Of a stretch of DNA of 63,094 nucleotides, positions 9,131 to 20,814 are shown in pieces. The first letter of the stretch is position 1, and every line of letters starts with the position of its first letter. This stretch comes from Candidatus Rokuibacteriota bacterium. Its GTDB lineage: Bacteria > Methylomirabilota > Methylomirabilia > Rokubacteriales > CSP1-6. The stretch is from the NCBI GenBank assembly GCA_003221615.1, contig QHSQ01000136.1, positions 1-63,094 of the forward strand. Direction: 5' to 3'. Both the position numbers and the translations under genes were made by a program. The notes beneath the pieces were generated by a model. That model was given only the letters and a program-made list of their open reading frames with translations. It made no database searches and had not been told where the DNA came from.

Positions 9131-9811
9131 ATGCTAGGCTGCGCGATCGTGAGGAACGGCGCCGCGCTCGACCCGAGGATCTGCGACCGCGCGCGCATCG
9201 CCCGCGACCCCCGCTTCGATGGCGCGTTCTACACGGGCGTGAAGACGACGCGGATCTACTGTCGGCCCACGTGCCCGGTCAAGCCCGCGAAGTCGACGAA
9301 CGTCGTGTTCTTCCCGACCGCGGCCGCGGCGGAGCGCGCGGGATTCCGGCCGTGCTTGCGGTGTCGGCCCGAGACGGCGCCCGGAACGCCGGCGTGGCGC
9401 GGGGCCGCGGCGACGGTGTCGCGGGCGCTCCGGTTGATCGAGCGCGGTTTCCTCGACGGCGAGGCGAGGGTGGGCGACCTCGCCGACACGCTCGGGATGA
9501 CGGCCCGGCATTTGCGCCGATTGTTCCTGCGCCACGCCGGCGCCTCGCCGACCGCGGTCGCCACGACCCGGCGCGTGCAGCGCGCGAAGGCCCTGGTCGA
9601 CGGCACGACGCTGTCGATGTCCACGATCGCTTTCGCCTCGGGGTTCGCCAGCATCCGACGCTTCAACGCGGCGTTTCGCGCGGTCTATCGCCGGTCGCCG
9701 ACGGCGGTCCGCCGCGCGCGCGCGCGGCGCGCCCACGCCGCCGTTGCCGAGCACCGAGCCCCGTGGCACTCTTCCGGCGGGAGGAACCGACCATGGCCAA
9801 GGGCACGCTGA
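9131..9811 (+). CDS. AdaA-like methylphosphotriester-DNA sensor with AraC-type HTH
   Basis: Predicted transcription activator of the adaptive response to DNA alkylation. Residues about 12-85 form an Ada metal-binding domain with four zinc cysteines C44, C48, C75 and C78 (IYCRPTCPVKPA and FRPCLRCRP). Their spacing is identical to that of E. coli Ada (4, 27 and 3 residues). The cysteine corresponding to C44 is the methyl acceptor. Residues about 95-190 form an AraC-type double helix-turn-helix (LADTLGMTARHLRRLFLRH and IAFASGFASIRRFNAAFR). The O6-methylguanine or AlkA domain often fused to it is absent, as in Bacillus AdaA. The Arg-rich C-terminus overlaps the next gene by 19 nt. Confidence 0.88.
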   Translation: MLGCAIVRNGAALDPRICDRARIARDPRFDGAFYTGVKTTRIYCRPTCPVKPAKSTNVVFFPTAAAAERAGFRPCLRCRPETAPGTPAWRGAAATVSRALRLIERGFLDGEARVGDLADTLGMTARHLRRLFLRHAGASPTAVATTRRVQRAKALVDGTTLSMSTIAFASGFASIRRFNAAFRAVYRRSPTAVRRARARRAHAAVAEHRAPWHSSGGRNRPWPRAR

Positions 9812-10422
9812 TCGCCGCGATGAGCATCGGGCAGGCCGCCGAGGACGAGTTCCAGGACTGGTACGACACAGAGCACTTGCCGGAGCGGCAGCGCGTGCCC
9901 GGCTTCCTCGTGTGCCACCGCTGGATCGGCGCCACCGATCGCAAGATCTCGGTCGCGACCTACGACCTCGACAACGTCAAGGTGCTGGCGAGCCCGGCCT
10001 ATCTGGCCATCGGCGGCGCGAACCTGTCGCCGTGGTCCAAGCGCGTCACCAGCAAGGTCGAGCGCCTGATGCGCTTCGAGGGAGACCAGATCCTGCCGGG
10101 CGACCAGCTGCCCCCGGCCAACGCGGGTGGCTTGCTCCTCAACGCCATGAACATCGCACCCGAGCACGAGGCCGAGTTCAACGAGTGGTACGACAAGGAG
10201 CACATCCCGGCGCTCGCCGCCGTCCCGGGCGTGCTCTGCGCCCGGCGCTTCCGCGGCACCGGCAACCGCAAGTACGTGGCGCTCTACCATCTCGCGACGC
10301 CCGAGGTTCAGGACTCGGCCGAGTGGAAGCAGGCGCGCCAGAGCGACTGGACCAGGCGGCTCCAGCCGCACTTCCGTGATCACCTGCGCCTGGTACTGCG
10401 GCGCTACGTCCGTGGCGCCTAG
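9793..10422 (+). CDS. Duplicated EthD/DUF4286-like alpha-beta barrel protein
   Basis: A 209-aa protein of unknown function made of two similar halves. Residues about 1-100 contain EFQDWYDTEHLPERQRVPGF and residues about 110-205 contain EFNEWYDKEHIPALAAVPGV. This is the tandem ferredoxin-like (dimeric alpha-beta barrel) pattern seen in EthD-type proteins, where the conserved Trp-Tyr-x-x-Glu-His lines a pocket. The ATG at 9793 follows GGCGGGAGGAACC, a better start than any in the upstream reading frame, which belongs to AdaA in another phase. It is followed 30 nt later by an Ldh-type dehydrogenase and is likely co-transcribed. Confidence 0.75.
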   Translation: MAKGTLIAAMSIGQAAEDEFQDWYDTEHLPERQRVPGFLVCHRWIGATDRKISVATYDLDNVKVLASPAYLAIGGANLSPWSKRVTSKVERLMRFEGDQILPGDQLPPANAGGLLLNAMNIAPEHEAEFNEWYDKEHIPALAAVPGVLCARRFRGTGNRKYVALYHLATPEVQDSAEWKQARQSDWTRRLQPHFRDHLRLVLRRYVRGA

Positions 10423-10452
10423 CGTGACGACGATTCAAGGGGAGAGCGAGCC

Positions 10453-11547
10453 ATGATTCTCGAGCGCTTCAAGGTTCCGGTGAAGGACCAGGTGTTCGTC
10501 TCCGAGGCGGCACTGCGTCGCACGGTGACGCAGATCTTCGAAAAGCTCGGCCTGACGCCCGAGGACGCGGCCGAAGGCGCGGACGTCCTCACGATGACCG
10601 ACCTGCGCGGCGTCGAGACGCACGGCGTCTCGAACATGCTGCGCGCCTACGTCCGCGACTACAAGGCCGGCAAGCTCGATCCCCGACCGGGCTGGCGGAT
10701 CGCCCGCGAGTCACCGGGCACGGCGGTGATCGACGCCGAGCGGCGTCTGGGCATCATGGTCGGCCCCAAGGCGATGCGGCTGGCGATCGAGAAAGCGCAG
10801 CGCGTGGGCGTCGGCGTGGTCACCGTGTTCAACAGCGGGCATTTCGGCGCGATCGGCCACTACGCCGTGCAGGCGGCCGAGCAGGGCATGGTCGGCGTCT
10901 GCTTCACCGGCGCCGGGCTCAGCGTGGTGCCGACCTTCGCCGCGAAGCCCCTGCTGGGCACGAACCCGATCGCACTCGCGGCCCCGGCGCGACACGAGGC
11001 GCCGATGCTCTTCGACGCCGCGACCTCGGCGATCGCCGGCAACAAGATCCGGCTGGCCATTCGCGTGGGCTCGCCGCTCCTGCCGGGCTGGGTCACCGAC
11101 AAAGAGGGCATCCCGATCATGGAGGAGAAGCCCGTCTTCGACCGCGACGAGTATCATCAGGCGCCGCTCGGCGGCACGCGCGAGCAGGGCTCGCACAAGG
11201 GCTACGGCTTCGCGCTGATGGCCGAGGTCCTGTCCACCGTGCTCTCGGGCGCTCTGCCCACGATGCTCTCGGCCGGCAGCGGATCGAAGAACCACTTCGC
11301 GGCCTACAACATCGAAGCGTTCACCGACCCCGAGCAGTTCAAGGACACGATGGACGGGATGCTCAAGACCCTGAGAATGGCCACGCCCGCTCCGGGTCAG
11401 GAGCGCGTCCTCTATCCCGGCCTGTCGGAGGCCGAGGAGATCCAGCACCGCCGCGCCCATGGCATCCCGCTCCACAAGGAAGTCATCCAGTGGTTCTCCG
11501 TCTGCACGGGCGAGATGGGGCTCGAGCCGCTGGTGACGATGCGCTGA
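10453..11547 (+). CDS. Ldh family (malate/L-lactate-type) NAD(P)-dependent oxidoreductase
   Basis: Predicted 2-hydroxyacid dehydrogenase of the type-2 malate/L-lactate dehydrogenase family (YlbC/AllD/ComC fold, unrelated to classical LDH). Typical blocks are DLRGVETHGVSNMLRAYVRD near residue 50, a catalytic-His region VVTVFNSGHFGAIGHYAV, substrate-pocket LLGTNPIALAAPA, and SHKGYGFALMAEVLSTVLSG. At 364 aa it has the normal length. AGGGGAGAGCGAGCC precedes the ATG. Substrate unknown; relatives reduce malate, ureidoglycolate, sulfolactate or diiodinated aromatic 2-keto acids. Confidence 0.9.
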   Translation: MILERFKVPVKDQVFVSEAALRRTVTQIFEKLGLTPEDAAEGADVLTMTDLRGVETHGVSNMLRAYVRDYKAGKLDPRPGWRIARESPGTAVIDAERRLGIMVGPKAMRLAIEKAQRVGVGVVTVFNSGHFGAIGHYAVQAAEQGMVGVCFTGAGLSVVPTFAAKPLLGTNPIALAAPARHEAPMLFDAATSAIAGNKIRLAIRVGSPLLPGWVTDKEGIPIMEEKPVFDRDEYHQAPLGGTREQGSHKGYGFALMAEVLSTVLSGALPTMLSAGSGSKNHFAAYNIEAFTDPEQFKDTMDGMLKTLRMATPAPGQERVLYPGLSEAEEIQHRRAHGIPLHKEVIQWFSVCTGEMGLEPLVTMR

Positions 11548-11568
11548 GCGCCGCGCGCGGCGCCGGCG

Positions 11569-13026
11569 TCACGCCGTCACGCCGCGCCGGCGGAGCAGCT
11601 CGGCGACCTCGGGCTGCCCGCAGTACTCGGCCCAGCCGAGCACCGTCGCCTGATACTTGTCGTCGCGGACGCCGGGATCGGCCCCGGCGTCGAGCAGCAT
11701 CCGCGCGAGCTCGGTCGCGCCGCGCTCGGCGGTGATGTGCAGCGCGGTGTGATTGCAGTCCCACAAGACGCGCTTGGCATTCAGGTCGGTGCCGTGCTCG
11801 ATGAGCCAGCGCACGCCGTCCGCGTCGCGCTTCGCGACCAGGAGATGGAGGGCGATCGTGTCCCGCCCGTCGGGTCCAATTCGCGCGGGATCGTCGGCGA
11901 CCATGCGGCCGGCGAGGTCGTAGCGCCGCAAGGTCAGCGCCCCCAGCAGATCCAACCGCGCCCCGGCCCGCTCGAGCATCGCCAGGATGCTCGGGTCGGC
12001 GTGCTCGACGGCGGCGATGGTGAGCGCGGTCGCGCCGGTCGCGTCGGTCGCCTCCGTGGGCGCGCCCAGCTCGAGCAGCAGGCGCACCATCGCCGGCCGG
12101 TTCACGGCCGCCGCGTGGTGCAGCACCGTGCGGTGATGGTCGTTGTGGCTCGAGCGCGCCGTCAGGAGCGCCGGGTCGCGGCGGACGAAGGCGCGGACGT
12201 CGTCGGCGCGGTCGAGCGCGATCGCCGACCAGATGTTCAGCCGGGCGCCGGCGCTCAAGAGGTATGCGGCGACGTCCTCGCGCACCTTACCCAGGCAGGT
12301 CGCCCAGCCCAGCACGCCGACCTGGTGGTCGTCGCCCTCGCCGTCCACGTCGGAGCCGGCCTCGACGAGCACGCGGACGATCGCCAGGTCGGCCCCCTCG
12401 GCGGCGAAGTGCAGGGCATAGGCGTTGTCGCCGAAGTCGCGGATCCGCACGTCGGCGCCGCGGTCCAGGAGCAGCTGCACGCACTCCGGTCGGTTCTTCC
12501 AGGCCGCCTTGTGGAGCGCGGTCTGCTTGTTGAACTCGACGCCGCGGGCGTCGAGCAGATCCGGGTGCTCGTCGAGCAGCCCGCGCAGCTCGTCGGCGCG
12601 CCCGTCGGCCGCGGCGGACTGGATCGCCGCGACGGCCTGCTTCACCTGGTCCGAGCGCTCGTCGCGCTCCTGATAATCGCGCATGAGCAGCTCGAGCTCG
12701 GTGTGCCCGAGGATCTTGGCGAGCTGGTGCAGCGAGCGGCCGTCGGCATCGCTCGAGCCAGGGTTGAAGCCGCGCTCGAGCGCCTGACGAACGACGGCCA
12801 CGTCGCCCTCGCGCGCGGCGGCGAACACGCGCGCGCGCTCGCGGTCGTCGACCGCGGCCTTGAGCCGCCGCCAGCTCGGCAAGCCGTACTCCCGGGCGAC
12901 GAGCAGCTGCGCGTCGCTCAGCCGAGCGGCGGCGTCGCGCGCGCGCAGGTCCTTGAGGCGCTGCTTGGCTTCGTTCCTGAGGTGCTCGAGGTTGGCGCGG
13001 GCGGGTAGCTCGTGTGACGAGCCCAT
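11569..13026 (-). CDS. Ankyrin repeat protein
   Basis: A 485-aa protein consisting of an N-terminal helical segment (ARANLEHLRNEAKQRLKDLR, then LVAREYGLPSWRRLKAAVDD, a motif repeatedly found before bacterial ankyrin arrays) and about eight to nine ankyrin-like repeats up to the C-terminus. Clear units contain NKQTALHKAAWKNRPECVQL, LDRGADVRIRDFGDNAYALH, RTVLHHAAAVNRPAMVRLLL and DCNHTALHITAERGATELAR. No signal peptide or membrane segment is seen, so it is probably a cytosolic protein-protein interaction scaffold. The partner is unknown. It is convergent with the Ldh-like gene. Confidence 0.92.
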   Translation of the reverse strand: MGSSHELPARANLEHLRNEAKQRLKDLRARDAAARLSDAQLLVAREYGLPSWRRLKAAVDDRERARVFAAAREGDVAVVRQALERGFNPGSSDADGRSLHQLAKILGHTELELLMRDYQERDERSDQVKQAVAAIQSAAADGRADELRGLLDEHPDLLDARGVEFNKQTALHKAAWKNRPECVQLLLDRGADVRIRDFGDNAYALHFAAEGADLAIVRVLVEAGSDVDGEGDDHQVGVLGWATCLGKVREDVAAYLLSAGARLNIWSAIALDRADDVRAFVRRDPALLTARSSHNDHHRTVLHHAAAVNRPAMVRLLLELGAPTEATDATGATALTIAAVEHADPSILAMLERAGARLDLLGALTLRRYDLAGRMVADDPARIGPDGRDTIALHLLVAKRDADGVRWLIEHGTDLNAKRVLWDCNHTALHITAERGATELARMLLDAGADPGVRDDKYQATVLGWAEYCGQPEVAELLRRRGVTA

Positions 13027-13344
13027 GACGAACCTTCCTTCCTTTCGCAGGGCGAGGCCCTTGCGTTGTGCCCGGCGTCCGCGAGCTGCGGGCAGGAAGT
13101 CAGGTTGTGTTGGCGTCTTCTAGCGAGAGTGGGCTGAGCCCTTCACGCGGACCGTCGGCCCCTCGATCGGGCCGGTCCAGAGCATAGCGCAAGATCCGGT
13201 GTCGCGCGAGCCCATCGCGCGGATGTATGGGTGTCAGCTCGCGCGCGCCACCATACATCGTAGCCCGCGCCGCCGGCGACGGGATGTATCGGGAATTGAC
13301 GGCGTCGCGCGCCGGGTGTGATCCTCGCGGCGAGGAGAGCCGCC
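13027..13344. other. Divergent intergenic region with three GATGTAT half-sites
   Basis: This 318-nt stretch lies between the minus-strand ankyrin gene and the plus-strand SnoaL-like gene. I see no coding region. It contains an inverted pair GATGTATGGGTG (13222-13233) and CACCATACATC (13249-13259) and a further direct copy GATGTAT at 13283-13289. Confidence 0.6.
13222..13289. promoter_or_regulatory. Candidate operator: inverted plus direct GATGTAT sites
   Basis: GATGTATGG at 13222-13230 is mirrored by CCATACATC at 13251-13259, with about 20 nt between them. A third copy, GGATGTATC, lies at 13282-13290. These AT-containing words stand out in a G+C-rich intergenic region upstream of both divergent genes, the pattern expected for a dimeric regulator. 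No binding factor can be named. Confidence 0.4.
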
Positions 13345-13716
13345 ATGACCACGAACGATCTCCACACGTTTTTCGAAGCCGGCTGGAACGCTCACGACGT
13401 CGATCGCCTGATGACCTTCATGGCCGACGATTGCGTCTTCGAGAGCGTCACGGGCCCGGAGGCTTGCGGCACGCGGCACGTCGGGCGCGAGCGCGTGCGC
13501 GCGGCGTTCGCCGGCGTCTTCGCCGCGTTCCCCGACGCGCGGTTCGGCGCCGCGCACCACTTCGTATCGGGCGATCGCGGCCTGTCGGAGTGGGTGTTCA
13601 CGGGTACGGCGCGCGACGGCCGCCGTGTCGAGGTCAATGGCTGCGACGTGTTCACGTTCCGCGCGGGCAAGATCGCGCTCAAGAGCTCGTTCTTCAAGAA
13701 CCGCGTCGCCGCGTGA
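13345..13716 (+). CDS. SnoaL-like / nuclear transport factor 2 family protein
   Basis: A 123-aa protein with the NTF2-like cone fold used by SnoaL-type cyclases and many small isomerase-like proteins. Pattern: LHTFFEAGWNAHDVDRLMTF, MADDCVFESVTGPEA, GRERVRAAFAGVFAAFPDAR, EWVFTGTARDGRRVEVNGCD, then VFTFRAGKIALKSSFFKNR. The ATG at 13345 follows GCGAGGAGAGCC and is preferred over an in-frame GTG nine codons upstream. It ends 7 nt before the next gene, a solute-binding protein. Function unknown; polyketide-cyclase-like or stress-related roles are both possible. Confidence 0.85.
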   Translation: MTTNDLHTFFEAGWNAHDVDRLMTFMADDCVFESVTGPEACGTRHVGRERVRAAFAGVFAAFPDARFGAAHHFVSGDRGLSEWVFTGTARDGRRVEVNGCDVFTFRAGKIALKSSFFKNRVAA

Positions 13717-13723
13717 CGAATCC

Positions 13724-14539
13724 ATGAGGGCACTCGCCTCCTGGGCGGTCGGCATGGCTTCGGGCGCGTTGTTCGTGCTAACGTGCAGCGCCATGGCTAC
13801 CGAGATCACCCCCGCGATTCGGTCCGAGCTGGCCCCGTCCGGAAAACTCCGCGTCGGGCTCAACCACGGCAACTTCCTGCTGGTCACGCCCGGCTCGTCG
13901 GCGACCGACCCGCACGGCGTCGCGCCCGACATCGCCCGCGAGCTCGGCAAGCGAGTCGGCGTCCCCATCGAGTTCATCAAGTTCGACAGCGCCGGCAAGC
14001 TGGGCGACGGCGCGAAGGCTGGTGCGTGGGACGTCGCGTTTCTCGGCAATGAGCCGCAGCGCGCGGCCGAGATCGCCTTCAGCGGCGCGTATCTCGAGAT
14101 CCCGTCGACCTATCTGGTCCCGGCGGGCTCGCCGATTCGCTCCGTGGCCGAGGTCGATCGCGAGGGCGTACGGATCGCCGTGGCCGAGCAGAGCGCGTAC
14201 GGCCTCTATCTGGCGCGAACGATCAAGCACGCGAAGCTGGTGACTACGCAAGGCCTCGACTCCTCGTTCGACGTGTTCGTCGCCCAGAAGCTCGAGGCGC
14301 TGGCGGGGCTCAAGCCGCGGCTCCTGACCGACGTCCAGAAACTCCCGGGTGCCCGGATCCTCGACGGGCAGTTCACGGCCGTCCAGCAGTCGATGGGCAC
14401 CCCGAAAAACCGCGAGGCTTCCGCGAGGTTCCTGCGCGCCTTCGTCGAGGAGGTCAAGGCCTCCGGCCTGGTGGCCGAGGCGATTTCCCGGAACGGCGCC
14501 CAGGGTGTCACCGTCGCTCCGCCCGCTCCGGCCCGGTAG
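13724..14539 (+). CDS. Amino-acid-type ABC transporter substrate-binding protein (SBP family 3)
   Basis: A 271-aa periplasmic protein with a signal peptide (MRALASWAVGMASGALFVLT, cleavage probably after SAMA). It has the bilobal family-3 pattern: LRVGLNHGNFLLV, VAPDIARELGKRVGVPIEFI, AGAWDVAFLGNEPQRAAEI and FSGAYLEIPSTYLVPAGS. Family members bind polar amino acids or related small molecules. No cognate permease or ATPase gene is nearby, so it may serve a transporter encoded elsewhere or act as a sensor-like orphan. It follows the SnoaL-like gene by 7 nt. Confidence 0.87.
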   Translation: MRALASWAVGMASGALFVLTCSAMATEITPAIRSELAPSGKLRVGLNHGNFLLVTPGSSATDPHGVAPDIARELGKRVGVPIEFIKFDSAGKLGDGAKAGAWDVAFLGNEPQRAAEIAFSGAYLEIPSTYLVPAGSPIRSVAEVDREGVRIAVAEQSAYGLYLARTIKHAKLVTTQGLDSSFDVFVAQKLEALAGLKPRLLTDVQKLPGARILDGQFTAVQQSMGTPKNREASARFLRAFVEEVKASGLVAEAISRNGAQGVTVAPPAPAR

Positions 14540-14591
14540 TACGCACCGTCTAGGCCGGGCAGGTGCAATCGGTTGGGGTATCATCAACCGG

Positions 14592-15800
14592 ATGTCCGCC
14601 CACGTTCTGACCGCCCTCGCGCTGAGCCTCACCCTTCTGCTGTGCGGCTGCCAGGGGCAGGGTGCAGTCGGCGCCGAGGAGCAGAAGAGCAAACCCGCGG
14701 GACCGCCCCCGCGTGAGGTGAAGATCGCGCCGGCCGCCGAGCGCACCGTCGCACGCACGGTCTCGGCGACGGGAACTCTGGCCGCTGACGATCAGGTCGT
14801 GCTCGGCACGAAGGTCGCCGGTCGTCTGGCCGAGATCACCGTCGACCTCGGCACGCGCGTGAAGCGCGGCCAAATGATCGGCAAGCTCGACCAGAGCGAC
14901 TTCAAGTTCAGGGTGGACCAGGCCGAGGCGGCGCTGCAGCAGGCGCGCGCGAGGCTCGGGCTTTCGCCGACCGGCAGCGACGAGAAGGTCGATCACGAGC
15001 AGACCGCGGTCGTCCGCCAGGCCCGCGCGATGATGGACGACGCGCGTCTCACCCGCGACCGCAGCATCCGCCTCGCGCAGCAGGAGCTTATCGCCCGCGC
15101 TCAGCTCGACACGGCGGAGGCGGCACTGCAGGTGGCCGAAGGCCGCTATCAGGACGCGCTGGAGGAGGTTCGCAACCGCCAGGCGGTGATCGCGCAGCGG
15201 CGCTCCGAGCTCGATCTGGCCCGGCAGCAGCTGACCGACACGGTCATCCTCTCGCCGCTGGACGGCGTGGTCAGCCTCAAGCAGGCCTCGGTCGGCGAGT
15301 ATCTGGGCGCGGGCGCGCCGATCGCGACGATGTTGCGCGTGCACCCGCTGCGGCTGCGCGTGCCGGTTCCCGAGCGCGAGGGTGCGGGCGTGAGGGTCGG
15401 GCACGCCGTCGCGTTGACCGTCGAGGGCGATCCCACCGTGTATCGCGGGCGTGTGGTCCGGCTGTCGCCGATCGTGCAGGAGCAGAATCGCACCTTGCTG
15501 GTCGAGGCCGAGGTGCCCAACGAGCGCGGCTTCCTGCGCCCTGGCTCCTTCGCGCGCGTCGACATCATGACCGAGGTGAGCCAGCCGGTGATCACGGTCC
15601 CGTCGAGCGCCATTATCGTGTTCGCCGGTGTCGAGAAGGTGCTGGTCGTTCGCCAGGGCAAGAGCGCCGAGGTTCGCGTGACGACCGGCCGCCGGCTCGG
15701 CGAGGACGTCGAGATCGTCGACGGGCTCAAGCGCGGCGACCCGGTGATCGCGCGTCCGGGGAACCTCGTCGGCGGCCAGCCCGTGACCGTGGTCCCGTAG
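14592..15800 (+). CDS. RND efflux periplasmic adaptor subunit (lipoprotein)
   Basis: Membrane fusion protein linking an RND pump to an outer-membrane channel. The 402 aa product begins with a lipoprotein signal ending LLLCGC, lipidated cysteine probably at the second Cys. It then shows the HlyD/AcrA order: barrel-sandwich half (LAADDQVVLGTKVAGRLAEI), an alpha-helical hairpin rich in Ala, Gln and Arg (residues about 115-215), the second lipoyl half (LDGVVSLKQASVGEYLGAGA), and beta-barrel and membrane-proximal domains. It is followed after 6 nt by the pump gene. No TolC-like channel gene lies in the window. Confidence 0.93.
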   Translation: MSAHVLTALALSLTLLLCGCQGQGAVGAEEQKSKPAGPPPREVKIAPAAERTVARTVSATGTLAADDQVVLGTKVAGRLAEITVDLGTRVKRGQMIGKLDQSDFKFRVDQAEAALQQARARLGLSPTGSDEKVDHEQTAVVRQARAMMDDARLTRDRSIRLAQQELIARAQLDTAEAALQVAEGRYQDALEEVRNRQAVIAQRRSELDLARQQLTDTVILSPLDGVVSLKQASVGEYLGAGAPIATMLRVHPLRLRVPVPEREGAGVRVGHAVALTVEGDPTVYRGRVVRLSPIVQEQNRTLLVEAEVPNERGFLRPGSFARVDIMTEVSQPVITVPSSAIIVFAGVEKVLVVRQGKSAEVRVTTGRRLGEDVEIVDGLKRGDPVIARPGNLVGGQPVTVVP

Positions 15801-15806
15801 CCCGCC

Positions 15807-19133
<3,327 letters not shown>

Positions 19134-19520
19134 GGTCGCGCCGTCGAGCCGAGCTCGAGCTCTCCTCCCATCTGACCGGGCGTGATGCCGCACGGCGCCT
19201 CCGTGGATCGAGGGGGCCGACGCGCGCTCTGGCGAGAGCGCCGCGACTTCACAGGACGATCCGGCTCCACGACGACGCCGATGATGCCCAGGCACACTCT
19301 GTGCTCGACATCGGGGCACGGCCGAACGTCGATGCCGCGTGCCGACCGTGGGCGTGGCGAGAGCTCAACGCGTCGAACGAGATAGCCGGGCCGGCGGAAT
19401 TCGACGGACAAGCCTGGTACCGCACCTCGTGATTTTGCCGGGGGTGCATACTGCCTCTAGAGCGCTGCCGATGACGACCCCGAACACGCCACGACTCTGT
19501 CGCGGCTGAGGAGTCACGAG
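19134..19520. other. Intergenic stretch with no recognised gene
   Basis: This 387-nt region follows the RND pump gene and precedes the flavoprotein gene. Short open frames on both strands do not resemble known proteins and lack convincing ribosome binding sites. I see no strong hairpin or promoter pair in it. It presumably carries the promoter of the flavoprotein gene near its right end. Confidence 0.5.
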
Positions 19521-20771
19521 ATGAAACGACAGCCGATCGTGATCGTGGGCGCTTCGCTGGCCGGAGGTACCGCGGCCGTCACCCTGCGCGACGAGGGATT
19601 CGACGGCGACATCGTGCTGATCGGCGCCGAGTCCGAGCTGCCCTACAACCGGCCGCCGCTGTCCAAGGGCTATCTGCGCGGTCAGGACCGATTCTCCGAT
19701 CAGCTCGTCAAGCCGGCCGCCTACTACACCGAGCAGCGCATCGAGCTCAGGCTCGGCGTGCGCGCGACCGCGATCGACCCCACGCAAAAGCTGGTCGAGC
19801 TCGAGGGCGGCGAGCGGGTCGCCTACGATCGGCTGCTGGTCACGACGGGCGGACGCAACCGGACCTTTTCGGCGCCAGGCGCGACCCTGCCCGGCGTGTT
19901 CCAGCTCCGGACGGTGCAGGATTGCGACCGCATCCGCGCGGCCGTCGCGCCGGGCCGGCGCGCGGTGGTGATCGGCTTCAGCTTCATCGGCTCCGAGGTC
20001 TCGGCGTCGCTGCGTCAGATGGGCGTCGAGGTGATGGCCATCGAGAGCTCCCGCGTGCCGCTGGCGCGCGTGCTCGGCGACGAGGTCGGGCGGGTGCTCG
20101 CCGAGATCCATCGCGAGAAGGGCGTCGAGCTCGTCAGCGAGGATTCCGTCGAGGCGCTCGAGGGCTCGGACCGCGTGGCGCGCGTGCGCACCAAGAAGGG
20201 GCGGGCGTTCGACTGCGACCTGGTCGTCGCCGGCATCGGCATCGTGCCCAATGTTGAGCTCCTGGCGGCAGCCGGTGCGCAGGTGGACAACGGCGTGCTC
20301 GTGGACGAGCGGTGCCGGACGACGCTGCCGGACGTGTTCGCGGCCGGCGACGTGACCAATCACTTGCATCCGATCTTCGGTCGTCTGCGCGTCGAGCACT
20401 GGAACAACGGCTATCAGCATGGGCGCGCCGCCGCCCGCTCGATGCTCGGCCGGCCGGAGCCCTACGATTACATCCACACGTTCTGGTCGGATCAGTACGA
20501 GCACGTGATCGAATACGTCGGCTTCGCCGCGAGCTGGGACCGCGTGGTCTTCCGGGGCCGGCTGGAGAGCCGCAAGTTCCTCGGCTTCTATCTCAAGGAC
20601 GGCGTCGTCCGTGCCGCCATGGGGCTCGATCGCGGCGGCGATCCGGAAGACCCCAAGGGCGACAGCGAGCTGAAGGCGGCGGTGGACATGGTCCGTCGCC
20701 GCGCGAAGATCGATCCGGCGAGGCTCGCGGACGAGAGCGTCGAGCTGCGGACCCTGGCGGCGGGCGCCTAG
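19521..20771 (+). CDS. FAD-dependent NAD(P)H:ferredoxin/rubredoxin reductase-type oxidoreductase
   Basis: A 416-aa class I pyridine-nucleotide oxidoreductase of the ferredoxin-reductase type serving oxygenases. The FAD-binding motif is IVIVGASLAGGTAAVTLRDE, followed by the signature LPYNRPPLSKGYL. A second Rossmann motif VVIGFSFIGSEVSASLRQMG binds NAD(P)H, and the FAD-ribityl motif is LPDVFAAGDVTN. A C-terminal reductase domain follows (HTFWSDQYEHVIEYVG). Such enzymes pass electrons to ferredoxins of Rieske oxygenases or P450s. A P450 gene is present at 58518 but far away, so pairing is speculative. The start follows GGCTGAGGAGTCACGAG. Confidence 0.92.
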   Translation: MKRQPIVIVGASLAGGTAAVTLRDEGFDGDIVLIGAESELPYNRPPLSKGYLRGQDRFSDQLVKPAAYYTEQRIELRLGVRATAIDPTQKLVELEGGERVAYDRLLVTTGGRNRTFSAPGATLPGVFQLRTVQDCDRIRAAVAPGRRAVVIGFSFIGSEVSASLRQMGVEVMAIESSRVPLARVLGDEVGRVLAEIHREKGVELVSEDSVEALEGSDRVARVRTKKGRAFDCDLVVAGIGIVPNVELLAAAGAQVDNGVLVDERCRTTLPDVFAAGDVTNHLHPIFGRLRVEHWNNGYQHGRAAARSMLGRPEPYDYIHTFWSDQYEHVIEYVGFAASWDRVVFRGRLESRKFLGFYLKDGVVRAAMGLDRGGDPEDPKGDSELKAAVDMVRRRAKIDPARLADESVELRTLAAGA

Positions 20772-20814
20772 CTCGCTCCGCGAGCGCCGCCTAGCGGGCT
20801 CGGCGAGCGGCGGG

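Noticed and set aside
19134..19520. Possible small genes of 66-67 codons on either strand.
   Set aside because: Composition is Arg/Ser-rich, there are no family motifs, and no convincing ribosome binding sites.
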